Below, in pieces: positions 31,289-40,050 of a stretch of DNA of 64,000 bases. Source of the stretch: Christensenella hongkongensis (GTDB lineage Bacteria > Bacillota > Clostridia > Christensenellales > Christensenellaceae); assembly GCF_000981035.1 (NCBI RefSeq), contig NZ_LAYJ01000133.1, forward strand, positions 62,094 through 126,093, read 5' to 3'. The notes beneath the pieces were generated by a model, which saw nothing but the letters and a program-made list of their open reading frames with translations, was not told the DNA's origin and did no database searches. Position 1 is the stretch's first letter. Each line of letters starts with the position of its first letter. A program made the position numbers and the translations under genes.

Positions 31289-32740
31289 ATGATTTACAAT
31301 GTAACCTTTGATATTTGCGCCGGAGTGATTTCCGTTCTTTCCCTATATGTGATTATTTCCAAAAAAGGGGTGCAAAAAGAATCCAATCAATTACTGTTAT
31401 TTGTTATTATTGCAGCACTGATCTCCGCTGTTTTTGATATCTGGAGTTCTGTTGGTAATTCTTATATAGATCAATATACGTATTTTTCACGGGATATCCT
31501 CAACTATATTTTCTTATTTGTTCATACCAGCACAGCATGCTTGTTTGCATGGTATATGATCGTATTGCTTGGATTGAAGCATCGCATTAAAAAGCCGCTT
31601 TTTATTCTGTTTCTGTTGCCGGAAGTTCTTTTCATTTTTCTGCCGCTGGCGCTGAATCCGGTTTTGGGCTGGGTATTTTATTACGATGCAAATGGTATCT
31701 ATTCCCACGGCGTTATGATCTACGCTCTATATGGTGCAGGGTATTTATACATGCTATTGGCGGTATATTTAGCAATTCGGTTTCAGAACCTATTACTTAA
31801 ATCGCAGCGGCATGCGGCGATCATGCTGCTTATTTTCAGCATTATTCCTATTTTTGTGCAGCAGGTTTTCATGTCGCATCAGCTTCTGGAGCTTTTCTTC
31901 CAGTCTATCGGTATTTTTGGATTTTTGACTACAGTAGAAAATCTGGACGTAACCTATAATCCGGTTACAAAAGTATACAACCGCGCAGCTTTTTTGCGAA
32001 GTATTGATTTGGCAGTCCAAAATCAAGCCAGCCTTTATGTGACGATAGTCAAGCTCTCGCGTTCCCATTATTTTGATATTGCCGCGCTTGGCGCAGGATA
32101 TGTTAATGGATTTATGGCTGGTGCGGCAGAATGGCTCAATAGCCTATCTAAAAAAATAGACGTGTATGACTGTGAAAGAGGACATTTTGTTCTGACGGTA
32201 TTCCGTGATAGTTATGATATGCAACTATTAACAGAGAAAATAGCCCGAAAATTTTCTGGTGAATGGCAGTACAAAAATCAAATGGTGCGGCTTCCCATAC
32301 AAATTTGCGCAGTAGATTTAACGGGAACAGACTGGACGGTGGAAGACTTGATGCGTCTTGTGGATCTATCATATATCGGGCATAATAAGCAAACGGTGAC
32401 CGTCAAGACAGAAGAATTAAAAGCTGCGGAGCAGGAACGAACGGCTGAAGAATCCGGGGAAGGCCAATTTGCTTCTGAAGTTTTAAGTATGCTGGATTCT
32501 TTTGTGGAGCGGACTGCGGCATTGACTCCGGCTGAACGGAATATTCTGAAATATTATATAAACGGACGTGAAATTGCTGAAATACCGGGGTTGGCATTTA
32601 TCAGCATTCATACGGTACGAAAACACAATAAAAATATCTATCGAAAGCTTGCGGTCAGTACGAAAGAAGAACTGTTGCTCTATATTGACCTGCTCCGCCG
32701 CAGCAACCGATTGGTTGAAATTGAAAACTTGACCGATTAA
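31289..32740 (+). CDS. Membrane-bound regulator: multi-TM sensor, degenerate GGDEF-like domain, LuxR-type HTH
   Basis: About 483 residues. Residues 1-215 hold roughly seven membrane helices, with a 7TM sensor look. Residues about 222-375 begin DVTYNPVTKVYNRAAFLRSI, the entry of a GGDEF domain, but the catalytic GGDEF is replaced by DCERGHFVL, so cyclase activity is not expected. The C-terminus (about 415-475) is a LuxR/GerE HTH: LTPAERNILKYY, then AFISIHTVRKHNKNIYRKL. Such a one-component membrane regulator is unusual. ATG 31289 has GGAGAG upstream. The gene is AT-rich compared with the BMC region, suggesting transfer. It may control the lipoprotein/membrane protein pair downstream. Confidence 0.7.
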   Translation: MIYNVTFDICAGVISVLSLYVIISKKGVQKESNQLLLFVIIAALISAVFDIWSSVGNSYIDQYTYFSRDILNYIFLFVHTSTACLFAWYMIVLLGLKHRIKKPLFILFLLPEVLFIFLPLALNPVLGWVFYYDANGIYSHGVMIYALYGAGYLYMLLAVYLAIRFQNLLLKSQRHAAIMLLIFSIIPIFVQQVFMSHQLLELFFQSIGIFGFLTTVENLDVTYNPVTKVYNRAAFLRSIDLAVQNQASLYVTIVKLSRSHYFDIAALGAGYVNGFMAGAAEWLNSLSKKIDVYDCERGHFVLTVFRDSYDMQLLTEKIARKFSGEWQYKNQMVRLPIQICAVDLTGTDWTVEDLMRLVDLSYIGHNKQTVTVKTEELKAAEQERTAEESGEGQFASEVLSMLDSFVERTAALTPAERNILKYYINGREIAEIPGLAFISIHTVRKHNKNIYRKLAVSTKEELLLYIDLLRRSNRLVEIENLTD

Positions 32741-32966
32741 AACAATTATAAAGCCTGAAAAACCGAATTTTTTCAAGAATGGTACCCGCGTGGTACCGTT
32801 TTTTATTATGGCATAAAAAGGGAAGCAAACCAAAGAGTACCCGTTGGGTACTATACTATTCCGTATAGATTTTGATATTATCTTGGATAGAAAAAGGCCT
32901 TTTGCAGATCAATTCTATGTTGGTGAAATCACAACTAAAATTTAAAAATAATACGGGAGAGAAGAA

Positions 32967-33326
32967 ATGAAAAAAGTTTATATTGTTATTTTAGTTTTGT
33001 TTGTCTTTTGCCTATTCGCGGGCTGCGGCGCAGGGGGATTGCAAGAAGAAGCTTCACCTCTGGTGGGGAAATGGCAAAGCGCGGATCTTATGGAAGAAGT
33101 TTACGAATTCAAGGCGGACGGTACAGGTCATAATGAAAATGCGTTGTTGGCCTATGATTTCAAATATGATACGGATGAAGATCAACTCAACATTTATGCT
33201 GAACTATTCGGAATGGAAAGTGACGAAGCGATGGTGTTTTCCTACTCGGTCAACGGCGACACTTTAATCTTGACAGATATGTCGACAGGCGAAGAAGGCA
33301 TCAGTTACGAGTATACGCGGGAATAA
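32967..33326 (+). CDS. Small lipoprotein of unknown function
   Basis: 119 residues. Signal peptide with lipobox LFAGC (Cys20), then a short beta-rich domain: LVGKWQSADLMEEVYEFKADGTG followed by FSYSVNGDTLILTDMS. The WxxxD/YEFxxDGTG and LxxTxxxT pattern resembles the lipocalin-like small domains of many Firmicutes lipoproteins. The 226-base spacer upstream contains no gene. It is followed by a membrane protein gene, probably in the same operon. Confidence 0.7.
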   Translation: MKKVYIVILVLFVFCLFAGCGAGGLQEEASPLVGKWQSADLMEEVYEFKADGTGHNENALLAYDFKYDTDEDQLNIYAELFGMESDEAMVFSYSVNGDTLILTDMSTGEEGISYEYTRE

Positions 33327-33365
33327 TTTGCATGGACACGATTTAAGATTAAGAGAGGTACACTT

Positions 33366-33779
33366 ATGAAAACTTCAAAATTTTTAAAAGTAATGGGAAT
33401 TATTATGCTGATTTTCGGGATCATCGCAATCATCGGCGGATTGCTTTCGCTGGCAGGGATCGGGATGGTCGTATCATTGGCAGGATTGGCCGGGGTTGCA
33501 GTACCGGTGGAACTATTGACGGCGTCTCTTATTATAGCATTGGCCAGCGCAGTTTTTGAGTTGATTGCAGGGATTCTGGGAATCAAAAATTGGAATGTTC
33601 CGGAGAAAGTAAACGGCTGCATGATTTGTGGAATTTTAACTGTCACGTTGTGCGTTATATCTATTATAATGACACTGGTGGGCTATCCTGACAGTTTCAG
33701 TATATTGTCCATTGTGACAGGACTGGTTGTTCCCGTTCTTTATTTGGCCGCGACGTTTCAATATAAAGCAAAACAATAA
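33366..33779 (+). CDS. Small four-helix membrane protein
   Basis: 137 residues with four predicted membrane helices (about 8-30, 33-50, 55-75 and 90-130, the last possibly two). Composition is Ile/Leu/Gly/Ala-rich with no charged catalytic pattern. It resembles generic DUF4064-type small membrane proteins, but I do not recognise a function. AGAGAGG precedes the start. It lies 40 bases after the lipoprotein gene and is followed by a strong terminator. Confidence 0.6.
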   Translation: MKTSKFLKVMGIIMLIFGIIAIIGGLLSLAGIGMVVSLAGLAGVAVPVELLTASLIIALASAVFELIAGILGIKNWNVPEKVNGCMICGILTVTLCVISIIMTLVGYPDSFSILSIVTGLVVPVLYLAATFQYKAKQ

Positions 33780-33842
33780 AAAGCAAGCCAACAATTTTTG
33801 GGGGAGTCTGTTTCTATCATTTACAGATTACCGAAAACATTA

Positions 33843-33876
33843 AAAAACAAGGAAGATAAATTTCTTCCTTGTTTTT
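33843..33876 (+). terminator. Terminator after the lipoprotein/membrane protein pair
   Basis: AAAAACAAGGAAGA (33843-33856) pairs perfectly with TCTTCCTTGTTTTT (33863-33876), ending in a U-tract. Because the arms begin with A's it can act in both directions and also stop the ferredoxin operon coming from the right. Confidence 0.85.
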
Positions 33877-33963
33877 CAGTTTGCCCGTTGCCTCTTAGAT
33901 GGGATAAATTACTTCTTTATCCTACCTGTCCTTATGCGCCGGGCCTTTTTCCTTTGCTCAATA

Positions 33964-34155
33964 TCAGTCCTCTACAATCGCGATCACACTGACAGGACAG
34001 CTTTGTTCCGCTTCAAACGCGGCGTCTTTGTTTTCATCAGTCACCTCGGCATAAGCTTCGGCCTTTCCGTCGTCATCCATTCGAAAAACCTCGGGACATA
34101 TGCTCTCGCACAACGCGCAGCCGATGCAACCGTCTTTATCTACTGTGGCTGTCAT
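33964..34155 (-). CDS. Small [4Fe-4S] ferredoxin
   Basis: 63 residues. Cluster ligands are Cys10, Cys13 and Cys16 (GCIGCALCESICP) and Cys53 followed by Pro (QSCPVSVI), the single-cluster ferredoxin pattern; Cys20 is the extra Cys often found in this group. Low-potential electron carrier in the cytosol. Its start overlaps the stop of the cupin gene by four bases, so the two are made together. Confidence 0.92.
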   Translation of the reverse strand: MTATVDKDGCIGCALCESICPEVFRMDDDGKAEAYAEVTDENKDAAFEAEQSCPVSVIAIVED

Positions 34156-34508
34156 AACGCATCCCCTTCTTTCACTGGAAATACAACGACAAGAAACATT
34201 TTGAACTGCTCGGGAGCAAAAACAGCGTGCGGGTGCTTTGCCGGCATTACAATCGCTTCGCCTGTCTGTAAAGAGTGCTTCTGCCCGTCGATCGTAACTT
34301 CGCCAGTTCCTTCGAGTGCGATTACAAGCGCGTCGCCCTGTGATTCATGTGTACTGATTTCCTCCCCCTTGTCAAAAGCAAACAGGGTAAGGCTCACATA
34401 AGGGTTTTGCGCGAGCGTTTTGCTTGTGACCTGCCCGGGAAGATAACCGACCTGGTCTGCAAATGACAGCGCCGCCTCAAATTCAATATTTTTCAAAAGC
34501 TGTTTCAT
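34152..34508 (-). CDS. Single-domain cupin protein
   Basis: 118 residues. Cupin motif 1 appears around FDKGEEISTHESQGDALVIALEG (near residues 45-67) and motif 2 around GEAIVMPAKHPHAVFAPEQF (near 83-102), with the metal-type residues His53, Glu54 and a His in PHAV. Small stand-alone cupins often bind a metal and stabilise a ligand; no specific reaction is assigned. GGAAAGGAAACG lies upstream on the complement strand. Translationally coupled to the downstream ferredoxin gene. Confidence 0.8.
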   Translation of the reverse strand: MKQLLKNIEFEAALSFADQVGYLPGQVTSKTLAQNPYVSLTLFAFDKGEEISTHESQGDALVIALEGTGEVTIDGQKHSLQTGEAIVMPAKHPHAVFAPEQFKMFLVVVFPVKEGDAL

Positions 34509-34673
34509 AGTGTCGTTTCCTTTCTTTACTCTCTTTTTATTTTATAATCTTCCTGCGGGGAATGAAACATAAATTTCTCAATAAGCAGCAGAAAAGCTGC
34601 GAGAATTTTGTTTGAAATCAGTGCCATTCTGTTATATATTAATAAGTGAATTTACCAAAGGGGGGTAATTTGT

Positions 34674-34880
34674 ATGGCCACGGAAAATAAAATAATTTGT
34701 AATTGTAAACAGGTGTCTCTCGCTGATATTGAGTACGCCCTGCGCCATTCCAAAAACATGAGCGACGTGGAGTCCGCGTTTGCAGACGTACAGGAACAGA
34801 CGCATTGCTCAACCGGATGCGGAAAATGCCACGATAACATCATGGACGTGATATCCGATATGATCTACGAGATCATCTGA
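34674..34880 (+). CDS. BFD-like [2Fe-2S]-binding protein
   Basis: 68 residues. Four Cys in the BFD arrangement: CNCKQVSLADIEYAL near the start and HCSTGCGKCHDNI near residue 46 (CxC...CxxGCGxC). Proteins of this fold carry a [2Fe-2S] cluster and pass electrons to partners such as ferritins or oxidoreductases. AAGGGGGG precedes the start. It is divergent from the cupin/ferredoxin pair and ends in a strong terminator. Confidence 0.88.
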   Translation: MATENKIICNCKQVSLADIEYALRHSKNMSDVESAFADVQEQTHCSTGCGKCHDNIMDVISDMIYEII

Positions 34881-34901
34881 ATCATGAAAAATGATTTTCA
34901 G

Positions 34902-34927
34902 CAGGAGCCTTTGGCTCCTGTTTTTTT
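34902..34927 (+). terminator. Terminator after the BFD-like gene
   Basis: CAGGAGCC (34902-34909), loop TTT, GGCTCCTG (34913-34920), then seven T's. A textbook rho-independent terminator. Confidence 0.9.
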
Positions 34928-34962
34928 ATACTGGTTTGCCATTTTTGGCATATGCAATCTTT

Positions 34963-35502
34963 TTATTTTTTATGCTTCCCAAGATACCTGTCTTCTTCGC
35001 TGAAAATACAACCGCAGTATTTCTGCATATAAATACCAAGTTCGCGCGCGGTTTGCTGGCCCTGCCTGAAATATGGGCGGAAGTCACGGTAAATAAAACG
35101 AATCCCGTTTTGCCCGGCCGCCTTTTCACCGGTTTCACAAATCAGTTCATGGTTTTGGTATGGGCTGATGAGCAGGGTGGTAGAAAATCCGTCATATCCG
35201 TTTTCTGCGGCATAACGGGCCGTGGCTCCAAGACGGGTATCGTAGCAATAATTGCAGCGATGGTCTATGTCGGAGGAAACGGCCTCAACAAAAGGGCGAA
35301 GCCCGTAGTGATCCTGTAAAAGCAGCCCGGCGCCAATCTCTTCTGCATAACCGATCATGGCGTCCCTGCGGGAACGGTACTCCGTAACGGGATGAATATT
35401 GGGATTATACCAAAAAAGCGTTGGCTCCAATCCCTCTTCGCGGAGGGCTTCAATACATTTGATCGAACAGGGAGCACAACAAACATGAAGCAATAATTTC
35501 AT
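34963..35502 (-). CDS. queH: Epoxyqueuosine reductase QueH
   Basis: 179 residues. The vicinal Cys motif LHVCCAPCS at residues 6-14, a second HRCNYCYDTRL near residue 83 and the C-terminal KYCGCIFSEEDR near residue 161 are characteristic of QueH (formerly DUF208), which reduces epoxyqueuosine to queuosine in tRNA and uses iron-sulfur chemistry in place of the cobalamin of QueG. Length is normal. GAAAGGGGA lies upstream of the ATG on the complement strand. It stands alone between the BFD terminator and the MarR promoter. Confidence 0.92.
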   Translation of the reverse strand: MKLLLHVCCAPCSIKCIEALREEGLEPTLFWYNPNIHPVTEYRSRRDAMIGYAEEIGAGLLLQDHYGLRPFVEAVSSDIDHRCNYCYDTRLGATARYAAENGYDGFSTTLLISPYQNHELICETGEKAAGQNGIRFIYRDFRPYFRQGQQTARELGIYMQKYCGCIFSEEDRYLGKHKK

Positions 35503-35759
35503 ACAATTCCCCTTTCATAAGTCATCTAATATAATATTCAGTATAAAGAAAAGCAAAGCATGTGGCAAGTGAAATCGTCTGTGGCTGCCGCTGGTTTATC
35601 CGCTGTAGCGAGACTGTTTGACAATTCTTTTGACACGTATATTTTGTCCGTTGGTAGTACGCTTGCACTATGATAGTATTTCGTGCCTTTGCGGGCAAAA
35701 TCACCTGGCAGGAGGTTATTATAAGTTAAGACTCGTTGCAATCGAAGTCAAATAATTTG

Positions 35760-35817
35760 TTGACAGGAAAAGGAAAAAGGTTTATATTGTTAGCATAGCA
35801 ACTATTTGCGTGCTAAC
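35760..35817 (+). promoter_or_regulatory. Promoter and MarR-type operator of the exporter operon
   Basis: TTGACA (35760-35765) and TATATT (35783-35788) are separated by exactly 17 bases. Directly after the -10 lies an inverted repeat GTTAGCA (35789-35795) with TGCTAAC (35811-35817), covering the start of transcription. This is the expected position for autorepression by the MarR protein encoded next. The rest of 35503-35760 shows no supported gene. Confidence 0.75.
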
Positions 35818-35836
35818 TTATTGGGGAGGGTTGAAA

Positions 35837-36280
35837 ATGAATGACACAAGACCGAAAACGGTTGGGATGGAAATCAAGAAGCTTTCGCATCTTATTATGC
35901 GGGAAATTTCAAAAATGTCAAAGGATATGCCAATTCCGAGTCCCCCAACAGAGATGCAGGTGCGCGTGGTTGATTACCTGTTAAGGGCCGGCGGACAGGA
36001 AGTTGTGCAAAAGGATCTGGAGGAAGCATTTACCATCCGTAAATCCACGGTATCCCGCCTGCTTGATTCGCTGGAACAAAAGGGAATTGTCAAACGGCTC
36101 CCAGTATCCGGCGATGCGCGGCTCAAACGGCTTGTCATAGCAGATGAGGCGCTTGAGAATCATACCAGAATGATGAAAAAAGCGGCTGAAATGGAAAACA
36201 GGATGCTTGAAGGCGTAACGGAAGAGGAAAGGGAAACATTCTTCCGCGTGATTGACAAAATTAAAGATAATCTAAAATAA
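35837..36280 (+). CDS. MarR-family transcriptional regulator
   Basis: 147 residues. A winged HTH is visible at about residues 50-110: VVDYLLRAGGQEVVQKDLEEAF, then the recognition helix TIRKSTVSRLLDSLEQKGIV and the wing KRLPVSGDARLKRLVIAD. N- and C-terminal helices give the MarR dimer. ATG 35837 follows GGGGAGGG. It precedes a two-gene ABC exporter and probably represses the whole operon until a toxic compound binds. Candidate operators are at 35789-35817 and 36328-36342. Confidence 0.9.
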   Translation: MNDTRPKTVGMEIKKLSHLIMREISKMSKDMPIPSPPTEMQVRVVDYLLRAGGQEVVQKDLEEAFTIRKSTVSRLLDSLEQKGIVKRLPVSGDARLKRLVIADEALENHTRMMKKAAEMENRMLEGVTEEERETFFRVIDKIKDNLK

Positions 36281-36327
36281 AGCCGTCTCTTTTCAGGGTG
36301 GCTTTAAAAATAATCATATAGTTAGCG

Positions 36328-36342
36328 TGCTTACAGTAAGCA
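36328..36342. promoter_or_regulatory. Perfect palindrome between marR-like and exporter genes
   Basis: TGCTTAC-A-GTAAGCA, seven perfect pairs around one base. The flanks (GTTAGCG on the left, CATAACG on the right) recall the operator at 35789-35817. It could be a second MarR site allowing separate control of the exporter genes. Confidence 0.55.
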
Positions 36343-36366
36343 TCATAACGAATGAAAGGACAAATT

Positions 36367-38130
36367 ATGCTAAAGATACTGAGATATTTGAAAAAGGAAG
36401 AATGGGCGATGATTGGCGTCAGCCTTGCGTTTATCGTGCTGCAGGTATATTTGGATCTGTTGCTGCCCGACTTCATGAATAACATCACCACGCTCATTCA
36501 GTCCGGTACGGCAACAGTGAATGCGTTGCTGACCGAGGGCGCCCGAATGCTGCTCTGTGCGTTGGGAAGCGTAGGAACATCCTTTGTCGTCGGATTTTTT
36601 GCGGCTAAGGTGGCAGCAGGTCTTTCGAGGACGCTTCGTGAGTTGCAGTTTGATAAGACGCTTTCGTTTTCTATGGAAGAAATCAACAAGTTCTCCACAG
36701 CCAGCCTGATTACCCGCTCCACCAATGATATCACGCAGATACAGACACTGGTGGCGATGGGATTGCAGGCAATCATTAAGGCTCCTATCCTTGCCGTATG
36801 GGCGATCATCAAGATTGCAGGCAAAAGCTGGCAATGGACGGCTGCCACGGGCCTCGCTGTTATCGCGCTTATGATTGTGATTGCAGTTGTCATCATCTTT
36901 GCCGTGCCAAAGTTCAAAAAAGTACAGAAGCAGACGGATAAAATCAATCAGGTGACGCGTGAAAACCTGACCGGCCTGCGCGTAGTGCGGGCATATAATG
37001 CTGAAGGTTATCAGGAAGAAAAATTTGAACAGGCAAACGAGGACCTCACGAAAACAAACCTGTTCACCAACCGGATCATGGCTTTGTTGTCGCCGACCAT
37101 GACGCTCGTTATGTCAGGATTAACCCTTGCAGTTTACTGGATTGGAGCCTATCTGATCGGTGGCGCGGGGGGCTCGCAACAAATGGTATTGTTTTCAGAT
37201 ATGGTAGTATTCTCATCTTATGCGATGCAGGTCGTGATGGCGTTTATGTTGCTGACAATGATCTTTATCCTGCTGCCGCGCGCCAGCGTTGCCGCCGGAC
37301 GCATCTGCGACGTATTGGAGACAGGTCTTTCCATACAGGACGGGAGGCTGACAGACGGGCTCGACGGCATTACAGGCACTGTGGAATTTAAAAACGTCAG
37401 CTTTCGCTATCCGGACGCCAAGGGCACAGTTTTGGAGGAAATCAGCTTCACTGCCAAAAAGGGCGAGACAGTAGCCTTTATCGGCGCGACGGGAAGCGGT
37501 AAATCCACTCTGGTACAAATGATTCCACGTTTTTACGACGCAACATCCGGTGAGGTGTTTGTGGATGGACGCAACGTAAAAGAGTACAATCAGGAAGTGC
37601 TGCACAATAAGATCGGTTATGTTTCGCAACAGGCTACAATGTTCAGCGGCACAATACGCTCCAATGTAGCTTATGGAGATAACGGAAAACCGCCGGCTTC
37701 GGACCAGGCGGTTAAGGAAGCGGTGCGCGAAGCACAGGCAACAGAATTTGTGGAAAAGGCAGACGGCGGATACAATGCTGCTGTTTCGCAGGGGGGTACA
37801 AACCTTTCCGGCGGTCAAAAACAGCGGCTATCTATTGCGCGTGCGCTGTGCAAAAATCCGGAAATCCTTATTTTCGACGACAGTTTTTCCGCACTGGACT
37901 ACAAGACCGATAAAAAGCTGCGCAAAACGTTGAATCAAAAAACGGCCGACACGACCAAGATTATCGTGGCCCAACGCATTGGCACGATCAAAGATGCCGA
38001 CACCATCATTGTGCTTGATGAGGGAAAGATCGTGGGGATGGGCAAACATAAGGAATTACTGAAAAATTGTCCCGTTTATCAGGAGATCGCCCATTCACAG
38101 CTTAGCGAGGAGGAACTTACATATGCCTAA
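36367..38130 (+). CDS. Heterodimeric ABC exporter subunit with degenerate ATP site
   Basis: About 587 residues: six-helix type I exporter domain (about 1-320), then an ABC domain. Walker A GATGSGKST, signature NLSGGQKQRLSIARAL, Walker B followed by FDDSFSALD. The catalytic Glu after Walker B is Asp here, the hallmark of the degenerate site in heterodimeric exporters of the BmrCD/LmrCD/TM287-288 type. ATG 36367 is favoured over 36352 because AAAGG lies between them. The stop overlaps the start of the partner subunit by eight bases. Likely role: export of drugs or lipids under MarR control. Confidence 0.9.
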   Translation: MLKILRYLKKEEWAMIGVSLAFIVLQVYLDLLLPDFMNNITTLIQSGTATVNALLTEGARMLLCALGSVGTSFVVGFFAAKVAAGLSRTLRELQFDKTLSFSMEEINKFSTASLITRSTNDITQIQTLVAMGLQAIIKAPILAVWAIIKIAGKSWQWTAATGLAVIALMIVIAVVIIFAVPKFKKVQKQTDKINQVTRENLTGLRVVRAYNAEGYQEEKFEQANEDLTKTNLFTNRIMALLSPTMTLVMSGLTLAVYWIGAYLIGGAGGSQQMVLFSDMVVFSSYAMQVVMAFMLLTMIFILLPRASVAAGRICDVLETGLSIQDGRLTDGLDGITGTVEFKNVSFRYPDAKGTVLEEISFTAKKGETVAFIGATGSGKSTLVQMIPRFYDATSGEVFVDGRNVKEYNQEVLHNKIGYVSQQATMFSGTIRSNVAYGDNGKPPASDQAVKEAVREAQATEFVEKADGGYNAAVSQGGTNLSGGQKQRLSIARALCKNPEILIFDDSFSALDYKTDKKLRKTLNQKTADTTKIIVAQRIGTIKDADTIIVLDEGKIVGMGKHKELLKNCPVYQEIAHSQLSEEELTYA

Positions 38131-39979
38131 TAACGAATATAAGATTGGCAGCCAACATAAGACTGAACACAAAGGGCCGGGAATCGGCGGGGGACCGGGG
38201 ATGTCGGTAGGCTCCGGCGAAAAAGCCAAAAATTTTGGAAAAACATGGGGCAAGCTTATTGCATATTGCAAGCCTTACCTGCCTGCCATCATCATCGCGC
38301 TGTTGCTGGCGTGCGTCGGCTCCGTCTTCAATATTATCGGGCCGAGCAAGCTGAGCGAGATCACAGACCTCATCACGGCGGGTATGGGGGGCGGAGCCAT
38401 AGACCTTGGCGCAATCACCGGTGTGGGGCTTACACTTGTCGCATTGTACCTAATGGGCTACGCATTCAATTACATTCAGGGCTTTATCATGGCGACTATG
38501 ACGCAAAAGGTTTCCAAGGGACTGCGGACGGATATCTCGAAAAAGATCAACCGCGTACCTTTAAGTTATTTTGACAAGACGAGCTATGGCGATGTGCTCT
38601 CCCGCGTGACAAACGATGTGGATACCATTGGCCAGACGCTCAATCAAAGCATCGGTATGCTGGTGACATCCATCACGATGTTCGTCGGCTCTTTTATCAT
38701 GATGCTTACGATCAACGTACTTATGACGGTAGCGGCGGTTGTCGCCGTGGTGATTGGGTTTGTTCTGATGCTTGTGATCATTTCGCACTCTCAGAAGCAC
38801 TTCAACCGCCAGCAAAAAGCGCTTGGTAAAATGAACGGACATGTCGAGGAGGTTTACGCCGGGCATTCGGTTGTAAAAGCATACAATGGAGAAAAGGATG
38901 AGAAAAAAACATTTGATCAAATCAACAAAGATTTGTATCAAAGCGCGTGGAAATCCCAGTTTATGTCCGGTATGATGATGCCCATCATGACGTTTATTGG
39001 AAATCTTGGCTATGTTGCGGTGTGCGTTGTGGGCGCGATCCTTGCCATTAATGGCTCCATTACATTTGGTGTGATCGTAGCGTTTATGGTGTATATACGC
39101 CTGTTTACACAGCCCCTTTCGCAGATTGCGCAAGCAGCTACAACCCTGCAATCCACAGCTGCTGCAGGCGAGCGCGTGTTCGAATTTCTGGAAGAAAGGG
39201 AACTCGAGGATGAAAGCGGAAAAACACAGGTTTTAAAAAATATAGAAGGGAACGTTACATTTAAAAACGTTCAGTTTGGCTATACCAAAAACAAGACGAT
39301 CATAAAAAATTTCTCCGTAGATGTAAAGGCCGGACAGAAGGTGGCAATCGTGGGGCCTACCGGCGCCGGAAAGACTACCATGGTAAACCTGCTCATGCGT
39401 TTTTATGAGATTGGGGATGGACAGATCAAGGTTGACGGCGTACCCATTGATTCGCTGACGCGCGAAAATGTGCACGATATGTTTTGCATGGTGCTTCAGG
39501 ACACATGGCTGTTTGAGGGGACGATAAAAGAAAATATTATCTATAATAAAGAAGGCGTAACAGACGAGCAGGTTGTAAATGCCTGCAAAGCTGCGGGAGT
39601 TCACAAATTTATTACCTCGCTGCCACATGGTTATGATACGATCCTGAACGACAAGGCCAATCTTTCCGCGGGGCAAAAACAACTGATTACCATTGCGCGC
39701 GCCATGGTGGATGACGCTCCCATGCTCATCTTGGACGAGGCGACAAGCTCAGTCGATACGCGTACTGAGATCATGATCCAGCGGGCTATGGATAAACTGA
39801 TGGACGGACGCACTACCTTTGTGATCGCGCACAGGCTGTCTACCATCAAGAATTCCAATTTGATCCTGACGATGTGCGACGGCGATATTGTCGAAGCAGG
39901 TACGCATGAGGAATTGCTTGCCTTAGACGGCATTTATGCAGAGCTTTACAACAGCCAATTTGAAAATAACGCTGCGTAG
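38123..39979 (+). CDS. Heterodimeric ABC exporter subunit with catalytic ATP site
   Basis: 618 residues. A 45-residue polar N-terminal extension rich in Gly/Lys precedes the exporter membrane domain (about 50-350). ABC domain: Walker A GPTGAGKTT, signature in slightly changed form LSAGQKQLITIARA, Walker B with the catalytic Glu in LILDEATSSVDTRTE, and switch His in VIAHRLST. The partner has an intact LSGGQ but Asp in place of Glu, so the pair has one active and one degenerate composite site. Start ATG 38123 lies within the end of the upstream gene after GAGGAGG. A strong terminator follows. Confidence 0.92.
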   Translation: MPNNEYKIGSQHKTEHKGPGIGGGPGMSVGSGEKAKNFGKTWGKLIAYCKPYLPAIIIALLLACVGSVFNIIGPSKLSEITDLITAGMGGGAIDLGAITGVGLTLVALYLMGYAFNYIQGFIMATMTQKVSKGLRTDISKKINRVPLSYFDKTSYGDVLSRVTNDVDTIGQTLNQSIGMLVTSITMFVGSFIMMLTINVLMTVAAVVAVVIGFVLMLVIISHSQKHFNRQQKALGKMNGHVEEVYAGHSVVKAYNGEKDEKKTFDQINKDLYQSAWKSQFMSGMMMPIMTFIGNLGYVAVCVVGAILAINGSITFGVIVAFMVYIRLFTQPLSQIAQAATTLQSTAAAGERVFEFLEERELEDESGKTQVLKNIEGNVTFKNVQFGYTKNKTIIKNFSVDVKAGQKVAIVGPTGAGKTTMVNLLMRFYEIGDGQIKVDGVPIDSLTRENVHDMFCMVLQDTWLFEGTIKENIIYNKEGVTDEQVVNACKAAGVHKFITSLPHGYDTILNDKANLSAGQKQLITIARAMVDDAPMLILDEATSSVDTRTEIMIQRAMDKLMDGRTTFVIAHRLSTIKNSNLILTMCDGDIVEAGTHEELLALDGIYAELYNSQFENNAA

Positions 39980-40013
39980 GTAGAAAAAGATGTGAACACG
40001 GTTAGGATAAAAT

Positions 40014-40049
40014 AAAGCAGCCTGTATCATTTGATACAGGCTGCTTTTG
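40014..40049. terminator. Bidirectional terminator between ABC exporter and tRNA
   Basis: AAAGCAGCCTGTATCA (40014-40029) pairs perfectly with TGATACAGGCTGCTTT (40032-40047), loop of two bases, then T. It ends the exporter operon on the plus strand and also lies immediately 3' of the minus-strand tRNA. Confidence 0.88.
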
Positions 40050-40050
40050 T

